Positions 24,192 to 32,533 of a stretch of DNA of 64,000 bases are shown one piece after another (position 1 is the first letter of the stretch; each line of letters opens with the position of its first letter). The stretch is from Sungkyunkwania multivorans. Its GTDB lineage: Bacteria > Bacteroidota > Bacteroidia > Flavobacteriales > Flavobacteriaceae. The notes under the pieces were generated by a model. That model worked only from the letters and a program-made list of their open reading frames with translations. It ran no database searches and was not told the DNA's origin. The position numbers and the translations under genes were made by a program. Where the stretch lies: NCBI RefSeq assembly GCF_042675645.1, contig NZ_JBHTJH010000004.1:930001-994000 (forward strand), written 5' to 3'.

Positions 24192-25544
24192 ATGGATTCT
24201 TTTGAAAGCTTCAATCTGTCAAAACAACTGCACTACGCCATTGACGACCTAAAATTTGAAAAGCCCACCCCAATCCAGAGTGCCGCTTTTTCGGTGGTGC
24301 TTTCGGGCAGGGATGTCGTTGGTATTGCACAGACAGGTACGGGCAAGACCTTGGCATACATGCTGCCAATTTTGCACGAGTTGAAGTTTTCTAAACAAGT
24401 TACACCACGGATACTGATTTTAGTTCCAACTAGAGAACTGGTGATACAAGTGGTTGAGAAGATCGAGAGCTTTGCCAAGTATATCAACCTTCGGGTATTG
24501 GGAGTCTATGGAGAAGCAAATATCAATTTGCAGCACCAGGCCATAGCACAAGGAACAGATATTATTGTGGGCACACCTGGTAGACTATATGAGTTAGTAG
24601 TGACCAGGGCGTTGAAACTGAAGGCTATAAAAAAGCTTGTGATCGACGAAGTGGATGTGATGTTGGATCTTGGTTTCAGATTTCAACTGGCCAATATTTT
24701 CGAATTGCTTCCCGAAAGACGACAAAATATTATGTTTTCTGCTACGATGACCGATGATGTAGCGATGTTGATCGAAGATTATTTCATAGAGCCGGCGAAG
24801 GTATCGGTAGCCGTAAGTGGCACTCCACTTGATAATATCGCACAATCTTGCTTCTTTGTTCCTAATTTTTACACCAAAGTGAACCTCTTGTCACACTTGC
24901 TTCAAAATAAAGAGGTTTATAGCAAAGTATTGATTTTCGTTGCTACCAAAAAACGCGCAGATAAATTGTTCGAAGCCATAGAAGACGATTTTGGTGCGGA
25001 AACTTGTGTGATTCATTCTAATAAGACCCAGAACTACAGAATTCGCTCGATCGAGCGGTTTGATGAAGGTATTGACAGGATACTGATATCAACTGATGTG
25101 ATGGCACGCGGGCTAGACCTTGACAGGATCACGCATGTCATCAATTTCGACACACCCAATTTTCCAGAGAACTATATGCATAGAATTGGAAGGACCGGTC
25201 GCGCAACACAGGAAGGAGCAGCTATTTTATTTTCAACCGAAAAAGAAAAAGCGGCTAAATTGCGTATCGAATCTTTGATGTCGTATACCATTCCCAAGAA
25301 TGACCTTCCCGAGGAAGTGGAAATTTCGGAGAAGCTGCTGCCCGAAGAAATGCCAAATGACGATAGCATGGAAGGGTTTACCGTGGAAGGAGAAACTCCA
25401 AAACCTCATGTTCATGAGAAAAAGGAAAAGAATAAAAAGACAAATCAAGGTGGGTCTTACAGAAGAGAGGTTGCTAAGAAATACAAGAAGCCCAAGACCA
25501 GAGGTGATAAGAACTTCAATCGTCGAAAAAAGAATAGAAAATGA
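24192..25544 (+). CDS. DEAD-box RNA helicase (DEVD variant)
   Basis: 450 aa. Helicase core motifs: Q motif PTPIQS, AQTGTGKT (47-53), PTREL, GTPGR, motif II as DEVD (152-155) instead of DEAD, SATM, RGLDLD and HRIGRTGR. The last 60 residues are very rich in Lys/Arg (EKKEKNKKTN, KKYKKPKTRG, RRKKNRK), an RNA-binding tail. Likely acts in ribosome assembly or RNA turnover. Confidence 0.93.
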   Translation: MDSFESFNLSKQLHYAIDDLKFEKPTPIQSAAFSVVLSGRDVVGIAQTGTGKTLAYMLPILHELKFSKQVTPRILILVPTRELVIQVVEKIESFAKYINLRVLGVYGEANINLQHQAIAQGTDIIVGTPGRLYELVVTRALKLKAIKKLVIDEVDVMLDLGFRFQLANIFELLPERRQNIMFSATMTDDVAMLIEDYFIEPAKVSVAVSGTPLDNIAQSCFFVPNFYTKVNLLSHLLQNKEVYSKVLIFVATKKRADKLFEAIEDDFGAETCVIHSNKTQNYRIRSIERFDEGIDRILISTDVMARGLDLDRITHVINFDTPNFPENYMHRIGRTGRATQEGAAILFSTEKEKAAKLRIESLMSYTIPKNDLPEEVEISEKLLPEEMPNDDSMEGFTVEGETPKPHVHEKKEKNKKTNQGGSYRREVAKKYKKPKTRGDKNFNRRKKNRK

Positions 25545-25570
25545 TCACCATCGATTCTAGCAAAGGATAA

Positions 25571-26014
25571 CTAGAAATTTGTACTGTAGATCTTAGAATC
25601 CACTATTGAAGAAAGAATCAGCGAAGTGGTCAATTCTCCATAATGAGCGAGTTTAAGATTCAATGCTTCTAAGTGTTTCGGATCTCTAACATATCCCTTC
25701 ATCAACATACAGTCATTGCCAGTAAGTTTGTGGCACTCCAAGATCTCTGGAACGGTCTTGATGTATTCTGTGAATTTTTCCACTTGACCAAAGCGTATCT
25801 TAATAGAAATATATACCCCAAGCGAGTAACCCAGAGATTCCATATTCAATTTAGCAGTATAGCCATCGATTATACCTGCATCCTCCATCTTTTGTATACG
25901 CTCGGCAACAGAAGGCGAGGAAAGTCCTACTTTCTTTGCAATTTCGGTGAGTGAGGCCCGTGCATTTGACTGAAGTTGTCCTAAAATTAGCCAGTTTAAT
26001 TTATCAACCTTCAT
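25571..26014 (-). CDS. Lrp/AsnC-family transcriptional regulator
   Basis: 147 aa. N-terminal winged helix-turn-helix (about 5-55: NARASLTEIAKKVGLSSPSVAERIQKMEDAG split over two helices) and C-terminal RAM/AsnC effector domain (about 65-140: VYISIKI, CHKLTGNDCMLMKGY). Amino-acid-responsive regulator; ligand unknown. Tail to tail with the helicase with only 26 bp between stops. Confidence 0.92.
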   Translation of the reverse strand: MKVDKLNWLILGQLQSNARASLTEIAKKVGLSSPSVAERIQKMEDAGIIDGYTAKLNMESLGYSLGVYISIKIRFGQVEKFTEYIKTVPEILECHKLTGNDCMLMKGYVRDPKHLEALNLKLAHYGELTTSLILSSIVDSKIYSTNF

Positions 26015-26082
26015 TTTTAAACTTTTTAAATTAAAAGATATTCAAAATTAAGGTAAAAAATTCTATTTGCCATTTTATCGAA

Positions 26083-26113
26083 TTGTAGACTTGTGATTTT
26101 CTGAATATCTTTG
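26083..26113 (+). promoter_or_regulatory. Flavobacterial-type promoter for the gene at 26136
   Basis: TTG (26083-26085), 20-bp spacer, TATCTTTG (26106-26113). Both boxes and the spacing match TTG-N17-23-TAnnTTTG. Predicted start near 26118, giving an 18-nt leader. Confidence 0.6.
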
Positions 26114-26135
26114 AATAGACCAACACAATAAATAC

Positions 26136-26654
26136 ATGACCACAAAAGATTTACAACCAAATGAGTTTCACGAATACTACGGAAGGTATATCGACAAGGT
26201 CGATGATAACTGTCCGTTAATTGAAGCTTTCGAAAATGGGAAGGCGAACGTCACAGATTTCTTCGGCACGATACCTAAAGCCAAACAACAATTTCGATAT
26301 GCAACCGACAAATGGAGCATCAAAGAGGTCTTTCAGCATTTGATAGATACCGAGCGGATCTTTATGTACCGATGTTTTCGAATCGCAAGAAATGATAAGA
26401 CGCCTTTGGCAGGTTTTGACCAGAATGTTTATATAGCACCCTCCGCTGCCGATCAAAAATCGATGTATGCGTTGCTGGCGGAATTCGAAGCGGTCAGGGA
26501 TCATTCGATATCGTTACTTAAGAGCCTGTCCGAAGATGATCTAGCATCTATAGGGAATTCCAATGGCAGTCCAATGTCGGGCCGAGCGGCTGCCTTTGTG
26601 ATTCCAGGACATGAGATCTGGCATATGGATGTTGTTAAAGAAAAATATCTATAA
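26136..26654 (+). CDS. DinB-superfamily protein
   Basis: 172 aa, four-helix-bundle type. Candidate metal-binding histidines: QHLIDTERI near residue 68, DHSISLL near 130 and GHEIWHMDVV near 160. Known relatives are metal-dependent thiol transferases; substrate unknown. It differs clearly from the DinB-like protein in the his operon. First gene of a compact run of five genes with overlaps or short gaps. Confidence 0.8.
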   Translation: MTTKDLQPNEFHEYYGRYIDKVDDNCPLIEAFENGKANVTDFFGTIPKAKQQFRYATDKWSIKEVFQHLIDTERIFMYRCFRIARNDKTPLAGFDQNVYIAPSAADQKSMYALLAEFEAVRDHSISLLKSLSEDDLASIGNSNGSPMSGRAAAFVIPGHEIWHMDVVKEKYL

Positions 26655-26655
26655 A

Positions 26656-26946
26656 ATGTTGGAAATAAGACCTCATTGCGAACATTGTGGCAAAGCGCTT
26701 GCGAATACGTCCACCGAAGCGATGATCTGCAGCTTCGAATGTACCTATTGCCAAGCTTGCGCAACACAGATCTTTAAAAATGTGTGCCCGAGTTGTGGTG
26801 GCAATTTTGAAAAACGACCAATAAGACCCTCCAAAATGGTCGCTAAGTATCCTACATCCGATAAGCGATTACATCTACCAAAGGACTTGACAAAAGCCTT
26901 ACAACTTATCGAGAAATATGGCCACCTAAAACCCGAAGAACGATGA
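26656..26946 (+). CDS. DUF1272 zinc-ribbon-like protein
   Basis: 96 aa. Opens MLEIRPHCEHCGKAL and carries four CxxC-type pairs (CEHC, CSFECTYCQAC, CPSCGG), consistent with the zinc-binding DUF1272 family. The ATG at 26656 follows directly behind the stop of the DinB gene; an in-frame start at 26611 would overlap that gene by 44 bp and is rejected. Function unknown. Confidence 0.85.
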   Translation: MLEIRPHCEHCGKALANTSTEAMICSFECTYCQACATQIFKNVCPSCGGNFEKRPIRPSKMVAKYPTSDKRLHLPKDLTKALQLIEKYGHLKPEER

Positions 26947-27410
26947 AATACCTTGAAAAATATAAAGATCGTGCTATTGACTTCTATGGCGTTGTGAATG
27001 TTGATGATTGGTCAGTGAAAACATACACGTTGACCAAGGAGCAGCAATTTGGTGCTGATGACGTACGCAACAAAGTACTGGTACAATTGCCAAGTTGGAC
27101 GAAAATTGCAGATGATACATCCCTTGAAGTTTACAAGGTGGGCATATTAATGATTCACGAGGCTAGGGAAGGGGTTTGGATGCTGTTCAATTGGTGGACC
27201 GGCGGTGAAATGTTGGACACCCGATTGTTCTTCGCTGATTATGAGACCAAGTGCATACAGACCTCAGAACACGGAAACGCACTAAAGTGCATTTGGGAGT
27301 ATGAGATTCTAACGCACGAGCGACAATCATGGATCGACCATGTTCTCAGTAGCCCAGAACATCCCGATTTCCATGCCTATATAAATGATGGCTATTTAAC
27401 AAAAATATGA
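26943..27410 (+). CDS. Conserved-type protein of unknown function
   Basis: 155 aa, soluble, rich in Trp (DDWSVKTY, VWMLFNWWTGGEM, CIWEYEIL). Not recognised. ATGA overlap with both neighbours (starts within the DUF1272 stop, ends within the GNAT start), so expressed as part of the run. Confidence 0.65.
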   Translation: MKYLEKYKDRAIDFYGVVNVDDWSVKTYTLTKEQQFGADDVRNKVLVQLPSWTKIADDTSLEVYKVGILMIHEAREGVWMLFNWWTGGEMLDTRLFFADYETKCIQTSEHGNALKCIWEYEILTHERQSWIDHVLSSPEHPDFHAYINDGYLTKI

Positions 27411-27862
27411 GAATCGCACCAACGATTCGCTTTGCAACTAAAGAGGATATTTTACAAATAGTGGAATTGTGCGAAGCGCATGCCGATTATGAAAAAGCAG
27501 TATATGATGCCGAAGGCAAGGTTCAACTATTGGGAAAAGCGCTCTTTGGACCATCTCCTAAATTTTTCTGCCTAGTGGCGGATAAGGAGGGAACGCTTGT
27601 TGGTTATGCGACCTATATGAAACAATTCTCTACCTGGGATGCAGCGGCCTATGTCTATATGGACTGTCTATATCTTAAGGAATACGTACGAGGTCTTGGT
27701 ATTGGCGCAAAATTCATTGACCGGATCCGTGACGAAGGAAAAAAAATAGGCTGCGACACGATGCAATGGCAAACACCAACATTCAATGTCCGTGCAATTA
27801 ACTTTTATGAACGACTGGGAGCACATTCTAAGACCAAAGAGCGATTTTTTCTCGATATTTAA
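27407..27862 (+). CDS. GNAT-family N-acetyltransferase
   Basis: 151 aa. Acetyl-CoA-binding segment YVRGLGIGAKFID (about 100-112) following the beta4 strand VYMDCLYL, and C-terminal NFYERLGA typical of GNATs. Substrate unknown. Overlaps the upstream gene by 4 bp. Confidence 0.88.
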   Translation: MRIAPTIRFATKEDILQIVELCEAHADYEKAVYDAEGKVQLLGKALFGPSPKFFCLVADKEGTLVGYATYMKQFSTWDAAAYVYMDCLYLKEYVRGLGIGAKFIDRIRDEGKKIGCDTMQWQTPTFNVRAINFYERLGAHSKTKERFFLDI

Positions 27863-27865
27863 AGC

Positions 27866-28603
27866 ATGAGACCATGCTTGAAACCAATACGACCACTATT
27901 GCTCTTACTACTTCCTTTAGTGATAGCCTGCCAACCGCATCCAAACGCCAAAGCCATAGTCGACCGTGCGATTGAGCAACATGGCGGCACAGAAACTTGG
28001 CAGCGAATCAAAACCATAAAGTTTGATAAGACCAGCATTCTGTACTTTCCCGATGGAAAAGTGGAATCTAAGGTCACACAACACCAATCATTTCAATACC
28101 ATCCAACTTATATGATATCTATTCGCTGGGAACAAGATGATAAGGACTTCTTGATCACTTCAAATGGTGATCATGTAGCTAAATCCGTGAATGATTCAAT
28201 TGTGACCGATCCAAAAGCATTGGATGCTGCTAAAAAATCGGTATTGGCTTCGGAATATGTGATTTTTTTGCCCTTTAAATTAAAGGATGATAATACGGCA
28301 TTACACTATGCCGGTACTGCAACATTCAATAATGATGAAGCACACCTGATCAACACCACATTTTCAGAGAAAAGAGATAATGCAGACCAATGGACCTTCT
28401 ATTTTGAAAGAGACAGCTACCAACTTTTAGGGTATAAGGTGGTCCACAATGGTAAGATCAGTCTTGTGGAATCATTGGAAACCAACACAGATACAGGTCT
28501 GCTGTTGGATGCTCATCGCAAAAGCTATTTCTTGGATAGTTTAGGAAACAAAGAATATCTCAGGGCCGAATTCTTCTATGAAAGCTTTCAAATTTTGTAC
28601 TAG
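27866..28603 (+). CDS. Lipoprotein, probable LolA/LppX-like or DUF6503-like fold
   Basis: 245 aa. Signal peptide with lipobox VIAC (Cys22) then QPHPNAK. The mature N-terminus AIVDRAIEQHGGTETWQRIKT resembles Bacteroidota outer-membrane lipoproteins that start with a helix before a curved beta-sheet. No active site seen. Its TAG overlaps the TAG of the convergent ArsR gene. Confidence 0.65.
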   Translation: MRPCLKPIRPLLLLLLPLVIACQPHPNAKAIVDRAIEQHGGTETWQRIKTIKFDKTSILYFPDGKVESKVTQHQSFQYHPTYMISIRWEQDDKDFLITSNGDHVAKSVNDSIVTDPKALDAAKKSVLASEYVIFLPFKLKDDNTALHYAGTATFNNDEAHLINTTFSEKRDNADQWTFYFERDSYQLLGYKVVHNGKISLVESLETNTDTGLLLDAHRKSYFLDSLGNKEYLRAEFFYESFQILY

Positions 28604-28923
28604 GCCTTCTTATCCAAATAATTGCCCAATCTTCCAATAGCGTCATCCCAGAATTGCTCGTAGAACTTCATCCACTCATTTACTGCTTTCAATGGTTTCG
28701 GATCGGCGTAGCAAAAGCGCTCTCGGCCTTGTGTATTGATGTGGACCAATCCCGCATCTTCAAGTGTCTTTAAATGTTTGGTAACCCCTTGCCGAGTCAT
28801 TTCGAACTGACTGGAGATATGGGTTATTGGCAATGCGGTAGCAGCCATGACCAAGGCGTGAAAGATCTCACGCCTGGTTGGGTCTGCAATGGCCTTGAGT
28901 ACTTTAGTGATCTTATCCTGCAT
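28600..28923 (-). CDS. ArsR-family transcriptional regulator (SdpR type)
   Basis: 107 aa winged helix (about 8-85): IADPTRREIFHAL, ITHISSQFEMTRQGVTKHLKTLEDAGLV. No cysteine pair for metal sensing. It overlaps the upstream SRPBCC gene by 11 bp, the standard ArsR-SRPBCC pair, and probably represses its own operon through the two palindromes at 29367 and 29408. Confidence 0.92.
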   Translation of the reverse strand: MQDKITKVLKAIADPTRREIFHALVMAATALPITHISSQFEMTRQGVTKHLKTLEDAGLVHINTQGRERFCYADPKPLKAVNEWMKFYEQFWDDAIGRLGNYLDKKA

Positions 28924-29341
28924 GTACAGCCTCTTTTAGGTAGCCTTCTAAGTCCACGATGCAATTGGACCAGCCTTTATCAAAGCTATTAAAAAAGGAT
29001 ACGGCACTAGCATCTGGATAATTGGCAATACCAGAATGTTCCAAATAGAGTTTTGTGCCGTTCTCTACAGTTTCCAACATCCATTTTACCGTGGTCTCTG
29101 CAGACGTCTTTTTCACTATCCAGGTGTACACCAATGTATAAGGGTTCGCTTCTTTGACGACACCAGTGATCTCTGCACAGCCGTTTTCTTCACTCGCTTT
29201 GAAGGTATACTTGTACCCAGCTTCAGCCTTAAAGTCGGCCTTGATGAACCATGCCGAGATCTCTTCGGCCTTTGAGATGGCATCCCATACCTTATCGATA
29301 GGATGGTGAAAGATGTGTTCTTTTGTGATCAGGTCATTCAT
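28913..29341 (-). CDS. SRPBCC/AHSA1-domain protein
   Basis: 142 aa. Starts with EHIFHHPIDKVWDAISKAEEISAWF and ends FNSFDKGWSNCIVDLEGYL, both diagnostic for the AHSA1 branch of the START-like fold with a hydrophobic pocket. Likely binds a small hydrophobic ligand. First gene of the SRPBCC-arsR operon. Confidence 0.92.
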   Translation of the reverse strand: MNDLITKEHIFHHPIDKVWDAISKAEEISAWFIKADFKAEAGYKYTFKASEENGCAEITGVVKEANPYTLVYTWIVKKTSAETTVKWMLETVENGTKLYLEHSGIANYPDASAVSFFNSFDKGWSNCIVDLEGYLKEAVHAG

Positions 29342-29366
29342 AATGATTCGTTTTATTGATTAATAT

Positions 29367-29423
29367 GCAACTTTATGGTTGCTAATATATGAAACATATT
29401 TGAATGCGCAACTAAAAAGTTGC
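29367..29423. promoter_or_regulatory. Two ArsR-type operator palindromes
   Basis: GCAAC-N6-GTTGC occurs twice: 29367-29382 and 29408-29423, centres exactly 41 bp apart (about four helical turns). Both lie between the divergent SRPBCC-arsR operon and the methyltransferase gene at 29485. Identical arms and phased spacing support cooperative binding of the ArsR-type repressor encoded next door. Confidence 0.7.
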
Positions 29424-29484
29424 ATATACTTACTTTAAGGGTTTCTTAAGAGTAGGGAAGTGGCTATTTCTTTATCTTTCATCT

Positions 29485-30150
29485 ATGAAAGCTAACCCAA
29501 CTTTGTTATCCGCCTTTTTAGTTCTTTTGATTCAATCTTGCGGCTATGGTCAATATGTTGAAGATGATTGGACAGATCGCGATACTTGGATGGATGTGGA
29601 AAATTTATTTGAAGCAGTTGGATTAAAGCCTGGAAACCAAGTTGCCGATATTGGCTGTCATGAAGGGTACTTGACCATTCACTTGGCAAAGAAGGTGGGT
29701 ACCACAGGAAAAGTATTTGCCGTGGACGTAAGAGCCGATCGTCTTAAAACCTTGGAAAATTACTTGAAGCACCATCAGTACAGCAATATAAGAACGATTC
29801 TAGGAGACTATGATAATCCTAAACTACCAAGAACTACGCTTGATGCTGTCTTTATTGTGGACACCTATCATGAGATGAAAGACTACATGACCATACTATC
29901 CCATGTAAAGAGATCACTAAGACCGGGAGGACGCATTTTGATCTTAGAAAAATTGAAAGACCGCATCAAAGGTAAGAGTCGTGCCGAGCAGACCGCAGCA
30001 CATTCTCTTGCCATGCACTATGTAAAACAAGAATTACATGAGGTAGGATTCACTATCCTAAAGGAGGTCGATGATTTTGGCGAATGGGAGAATGACCCTA
30101 CTAAGATTATGTGGTTCTTGGTGGCTGTAAAAAACCCAACAACGGATTGA
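29485..30150 (+). CDS. Class I SAM-dependent methyltransferase with lipoprotein signal peptide
   Basis: 221 aa. Residues 1-19 form a signal peptide with lipobox IQSC (Cys19). The rest is a complete Rossmann methyltransferase: motif I VADIGCHEGYL (about 53-63), acidic end of strand beta2 VFAVDVRADR, motif IV AVFIVDTYHEM and LRPGGRILILE. An exported SAM-dependent enzyme is unexpected because SAM is cytosolic; the gene has no alternative internal ATG that keeps motif I intact and removes the signal. Divergent from the SRPBCC-arsR operon. Confidence 0.8.
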   Translation: MKANPTLLSAFLVLLIQSCGYGQYVEDDWTDRDTWMDVENLFEAVGLKPGNQVADIGCHEGYLTIHLAKKVGTTGKVFAVDVRADRLKTLENYLKHHQYSNIRTILGDYDNPKLPRTTLDAVFIVDTYHEMKDYMTILSHVKRSLRPGGRILILEKLKDRIKGKSRAEQTAAHSLAMHYVKQELHEVGFTILKEVDDFGEWENDPTKIMWFLVAVKNPTTD

Positions 30151-30151
30151 T

Positions 30152-31210
30152 TCATTCTATATAAAAGGACAACTTTCGTTGCTTAGCCTGCATAGCCGTT
30201 TCCCGGTCCTTGGTGATCTCGCTATCAAAAAGTCGCATCAAATTATTACCTGCTAGGTCATCTAATTTTTCATCGATAAAAAGTTGGTAGTTTCCACCAA
30301 CCCAAGGACTTTCGGGTTCGAATATTAATCTACGATCGCTGCCACCAACCATCCATGTGCCTCTGACCCTTCTTTCATTTGGGTCAATAATTAAAATTTT
30401 ATTTGTAACGCTGACATAATCCAACTGATCATCACAATCGATGACTAGGTGTATGCTACTATTTTTTGCTGGAACCTTTATCTTCCATGATCTGATATCT
30501 GGTTGTATCCTATCGGCCTTTCCAATAGTGAACCTATGCTCAAAGTCCTTAAACAGAGGCACACCATTTTTATCTTTTAGCTGTTTAGAAACGATCATCG
30601 AATACGACTTTCCTTCTTTAAATACTACTCCCAACGCTTCATTTGGCGACAAGCCACGTTTTTGTCGGCCAGGTTCGATCCAAAGAGTTAATAAAGTTTC
30701 ATCCTCAGACACCAGAACATTCTCCAAAGGAAGAATGGCTTGAGACATCGGAGTACCACCTTCATCAAAAAACTGAATATGCCGATAAACATCGACAAGA
30801 TTAATGGGCCCTGAGAATTGGATATGAACCTTTAATATATTCGATGGAAGGGTCTTTGCTGTTGGATAAATGCTTTTGACTGTGATGTGTTTATAATCTT
30901 CAGGTATCGCAACTTTAAGGTGAAATATTTGATGGTTGTAGACCATCGAGTATTCTTGCCCTAAAGAAAAGGGAACCAGCGGTTGAAAGAGGCGTGATCC
31001 ATCGGCCTCTTTTAGCACACCGACGATTGGCGTCGCCAATGCCGTTTCCTGTAACGAGAGTTTCCCCTTGAAGACCAAGGGTGCAACTTTGGTTGTCGAG
31101 CTATCCAAAAAGACGATTCCCTGTCTCTTAAATGTAAAAGCTGGGGAATCTTGTGAAAGTACTCCCCAACAAATACATACTATAATAGTTACACTTAATA
31201 GGTTATTCAA
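30152..31210 (-). CDS. Secreted protein with Ig-like domains, unknown function
   Basis: 352 aa. Signal peptide about 1-19 (SVTIIVCICWGVLSQ). The mature part is beta-rich with segments like VHIQFSGPINL and YQLFIDEKLDDLAGN that resemble SbsA-type bacterial Ig-like (Big_5) domains. No enzyme motif. Starts 16 bp after the stop of the next gene on the same strand, so the two form an operon. Confidence 0.6.
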   Translation of the reverse strand: MNNLLSVTIIVCICWGVLSQDSPAFTFKRQGIVFLDSSTTKVAPLVFKGKLSLQETALATPIVGVLKEADGSRLFQPLVPFSLGQEYSMVYNHQIFHLKVAIPEDYKHITVKSIYPTAKTLPSNILKVHIQFSGPINLVDVYRHIQFFDEGGTPMSQAILPLENVLVSEDETLLTLWIEPGRQKRGLSPNEALGVVFKEGKSYSMIVSKQLKDKNGVPLFKDFEHRFTIGKADRIQPDIRSWKIKVPAKNSSIHLVIDCDDQLDYVSVTNKILIIDPNERRVRGTWMVGGSDRRLIFEPESPWVGGNYQLFIDEKLDDLAGNNLMRLFDSEITKDRETAMQAKQRKLSFYIE

Positions 31211-31226
31211 AATAAAAGAAGCAACA

Positions 31227-32333
31227 TTAATTGATCCACCAACTGCTACCTTTCTTTAAGGCGAGGTTGCCATCCGATTCGCGCTGCACCATGACAAAAC
31301 CATCTTCGAGATTGGCCAACTGTTGCACATTTACAAAAGGCATGTTTACATATGGTACTCCTTCTGCAGCGCCTTTAACAGTGACCGGCTCGGTCATGGA
31401 TGCCTTAAAGTTCTCGAGGTCCGAGAAGGCCATTCGCATCAATGGACGGTTGGTATTCGCAATAAGCAAATATCGTTTGTCTCCTTTGCCAACTTCGATC
31501 ATATCCACTGGCGAATTACCGCTTCCCAGTTCAGCGACAGTTCGTCCTTTGTTATGTTTTCCAAACTGTATCTTCGACATTGGAAACAATACCAAAGGTG
31601 TACAGGTATACCCAGCAACCAAATAAGGGTCTCCACCAACTTTGGTAGTGATAAAGGCTTTGATAGGAGCATGCGTTTCATACTTTCCATGCGCGGCATG
31701 ATATATTTCCAAGCTCGCTTGGGCCTGTTTTTTCTTAAAAGGAAATTCGATCACTCTAAAAGTAGATGCGAACTCTTGATTGCTCAAGCCAGAAAGTAGC
31801 ACCTTACCATCGAAATAGTGAATGTCGGCTACCGCCCATTTACGCAGTGATCGTTCCCGCCTGTCTTTTGCATCCTTCGCCACCGGATCTTCGAGCGCCA
31901 TCTTGCTGAAGGATACTTTTTCCAAAGGAATCTGTTTGAGTTTATTATCAGCCACCCTGAAAAGCAGTGCCTTTCCCGAACTATGATTTACCCCTACATA
32001 AATATTATTATTCGAGGGGTCAACCGCCATATCCGAGATCTGTAGCTCATCGATAGGCGTGCCTATCATGTCTGCCAATATATGATCTAGCTTATCAATT
32101 CTCAACTCGCTATGGTCGGACTTAGGTTGCTTGCTTAGGTCGATCGCTATGACTTGTGCCGATCTGCTATCGCCGATGAACAAAATGCCTTCAGGCCCGA
32201 AGGTCATACTATTTATGGCATTGATCTCTGGATTCCCAGTGACAAAATTTGCCTTCAACGGATGGTTTTCACTGGCGATCGCAAAGGATAATGCCAGCAT
32301 CATTCCCAAAAAGGAGGTTAGAAGCTTTTTCAT
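31227..32333 (-). CDS. Periplasmic beta-propeller-like protein
   Basis: 368 aa. Signal peptide about 1-20 (FLGMMLALSFAIA). Repeated strand patterns such as SMTFGPEGILFIGDSRS, DMAVDPSNNNIYVGVN and RYLLIANTNRPLM suggest a beta-propeller of the NHL or SMP-30 kind. Paired with the secreted protein immediately downstream. Function not identifiable. Confidence 0.6.
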   Translation of the reverse strand: MKKLLTSFLGMMLALSFAIASENHPLKANFVTGNPEINAINSMTFGPEGILFIGDSRSAQVIAIDLSKQPKSDHSELRIDKLDHILADMIGTPIDELQISDMAVDPSNNNIYVGVNHSSGKALLFRVADNKLKQIPLEKVSFSKMALEDPVAKDAKDRRERSLRKWAVADIHYFDGKVLLSGLSNQEFASTFRVIEFPFKKKQAQASLEIYHAAHGKYETHAPIKAFITTKVGGDPYLVAGYTCTPLVLFPMSKIQFGKHNKGRTVAELGSGNSPVDMIEVGKGDKRYLLIANTNRPLMRMAFSDLENFKASMTEPVTVKGAAEGVPYVNMPFVNVQQLANLEDGFVMVQRESDGNLALKKGSSWWIN

Positions 32334-32533
32334 AATGATGATGTTTTCAGTTAGTCAATACCCTTAAAATTACTGAAAATGACCAAGGGGCTGCGTTAAA
32401 GAAATGCCAATTGACATTTACTGAAGAGCAGACATCCGGAATTTTCAAAAAGGGTCAATTTCCCTCTTGAAAAGAATTACATGCCCATTACTTTAGCGTA
32501 AACCAACAACTTCAGTTGTTCAAAATCGATGAC

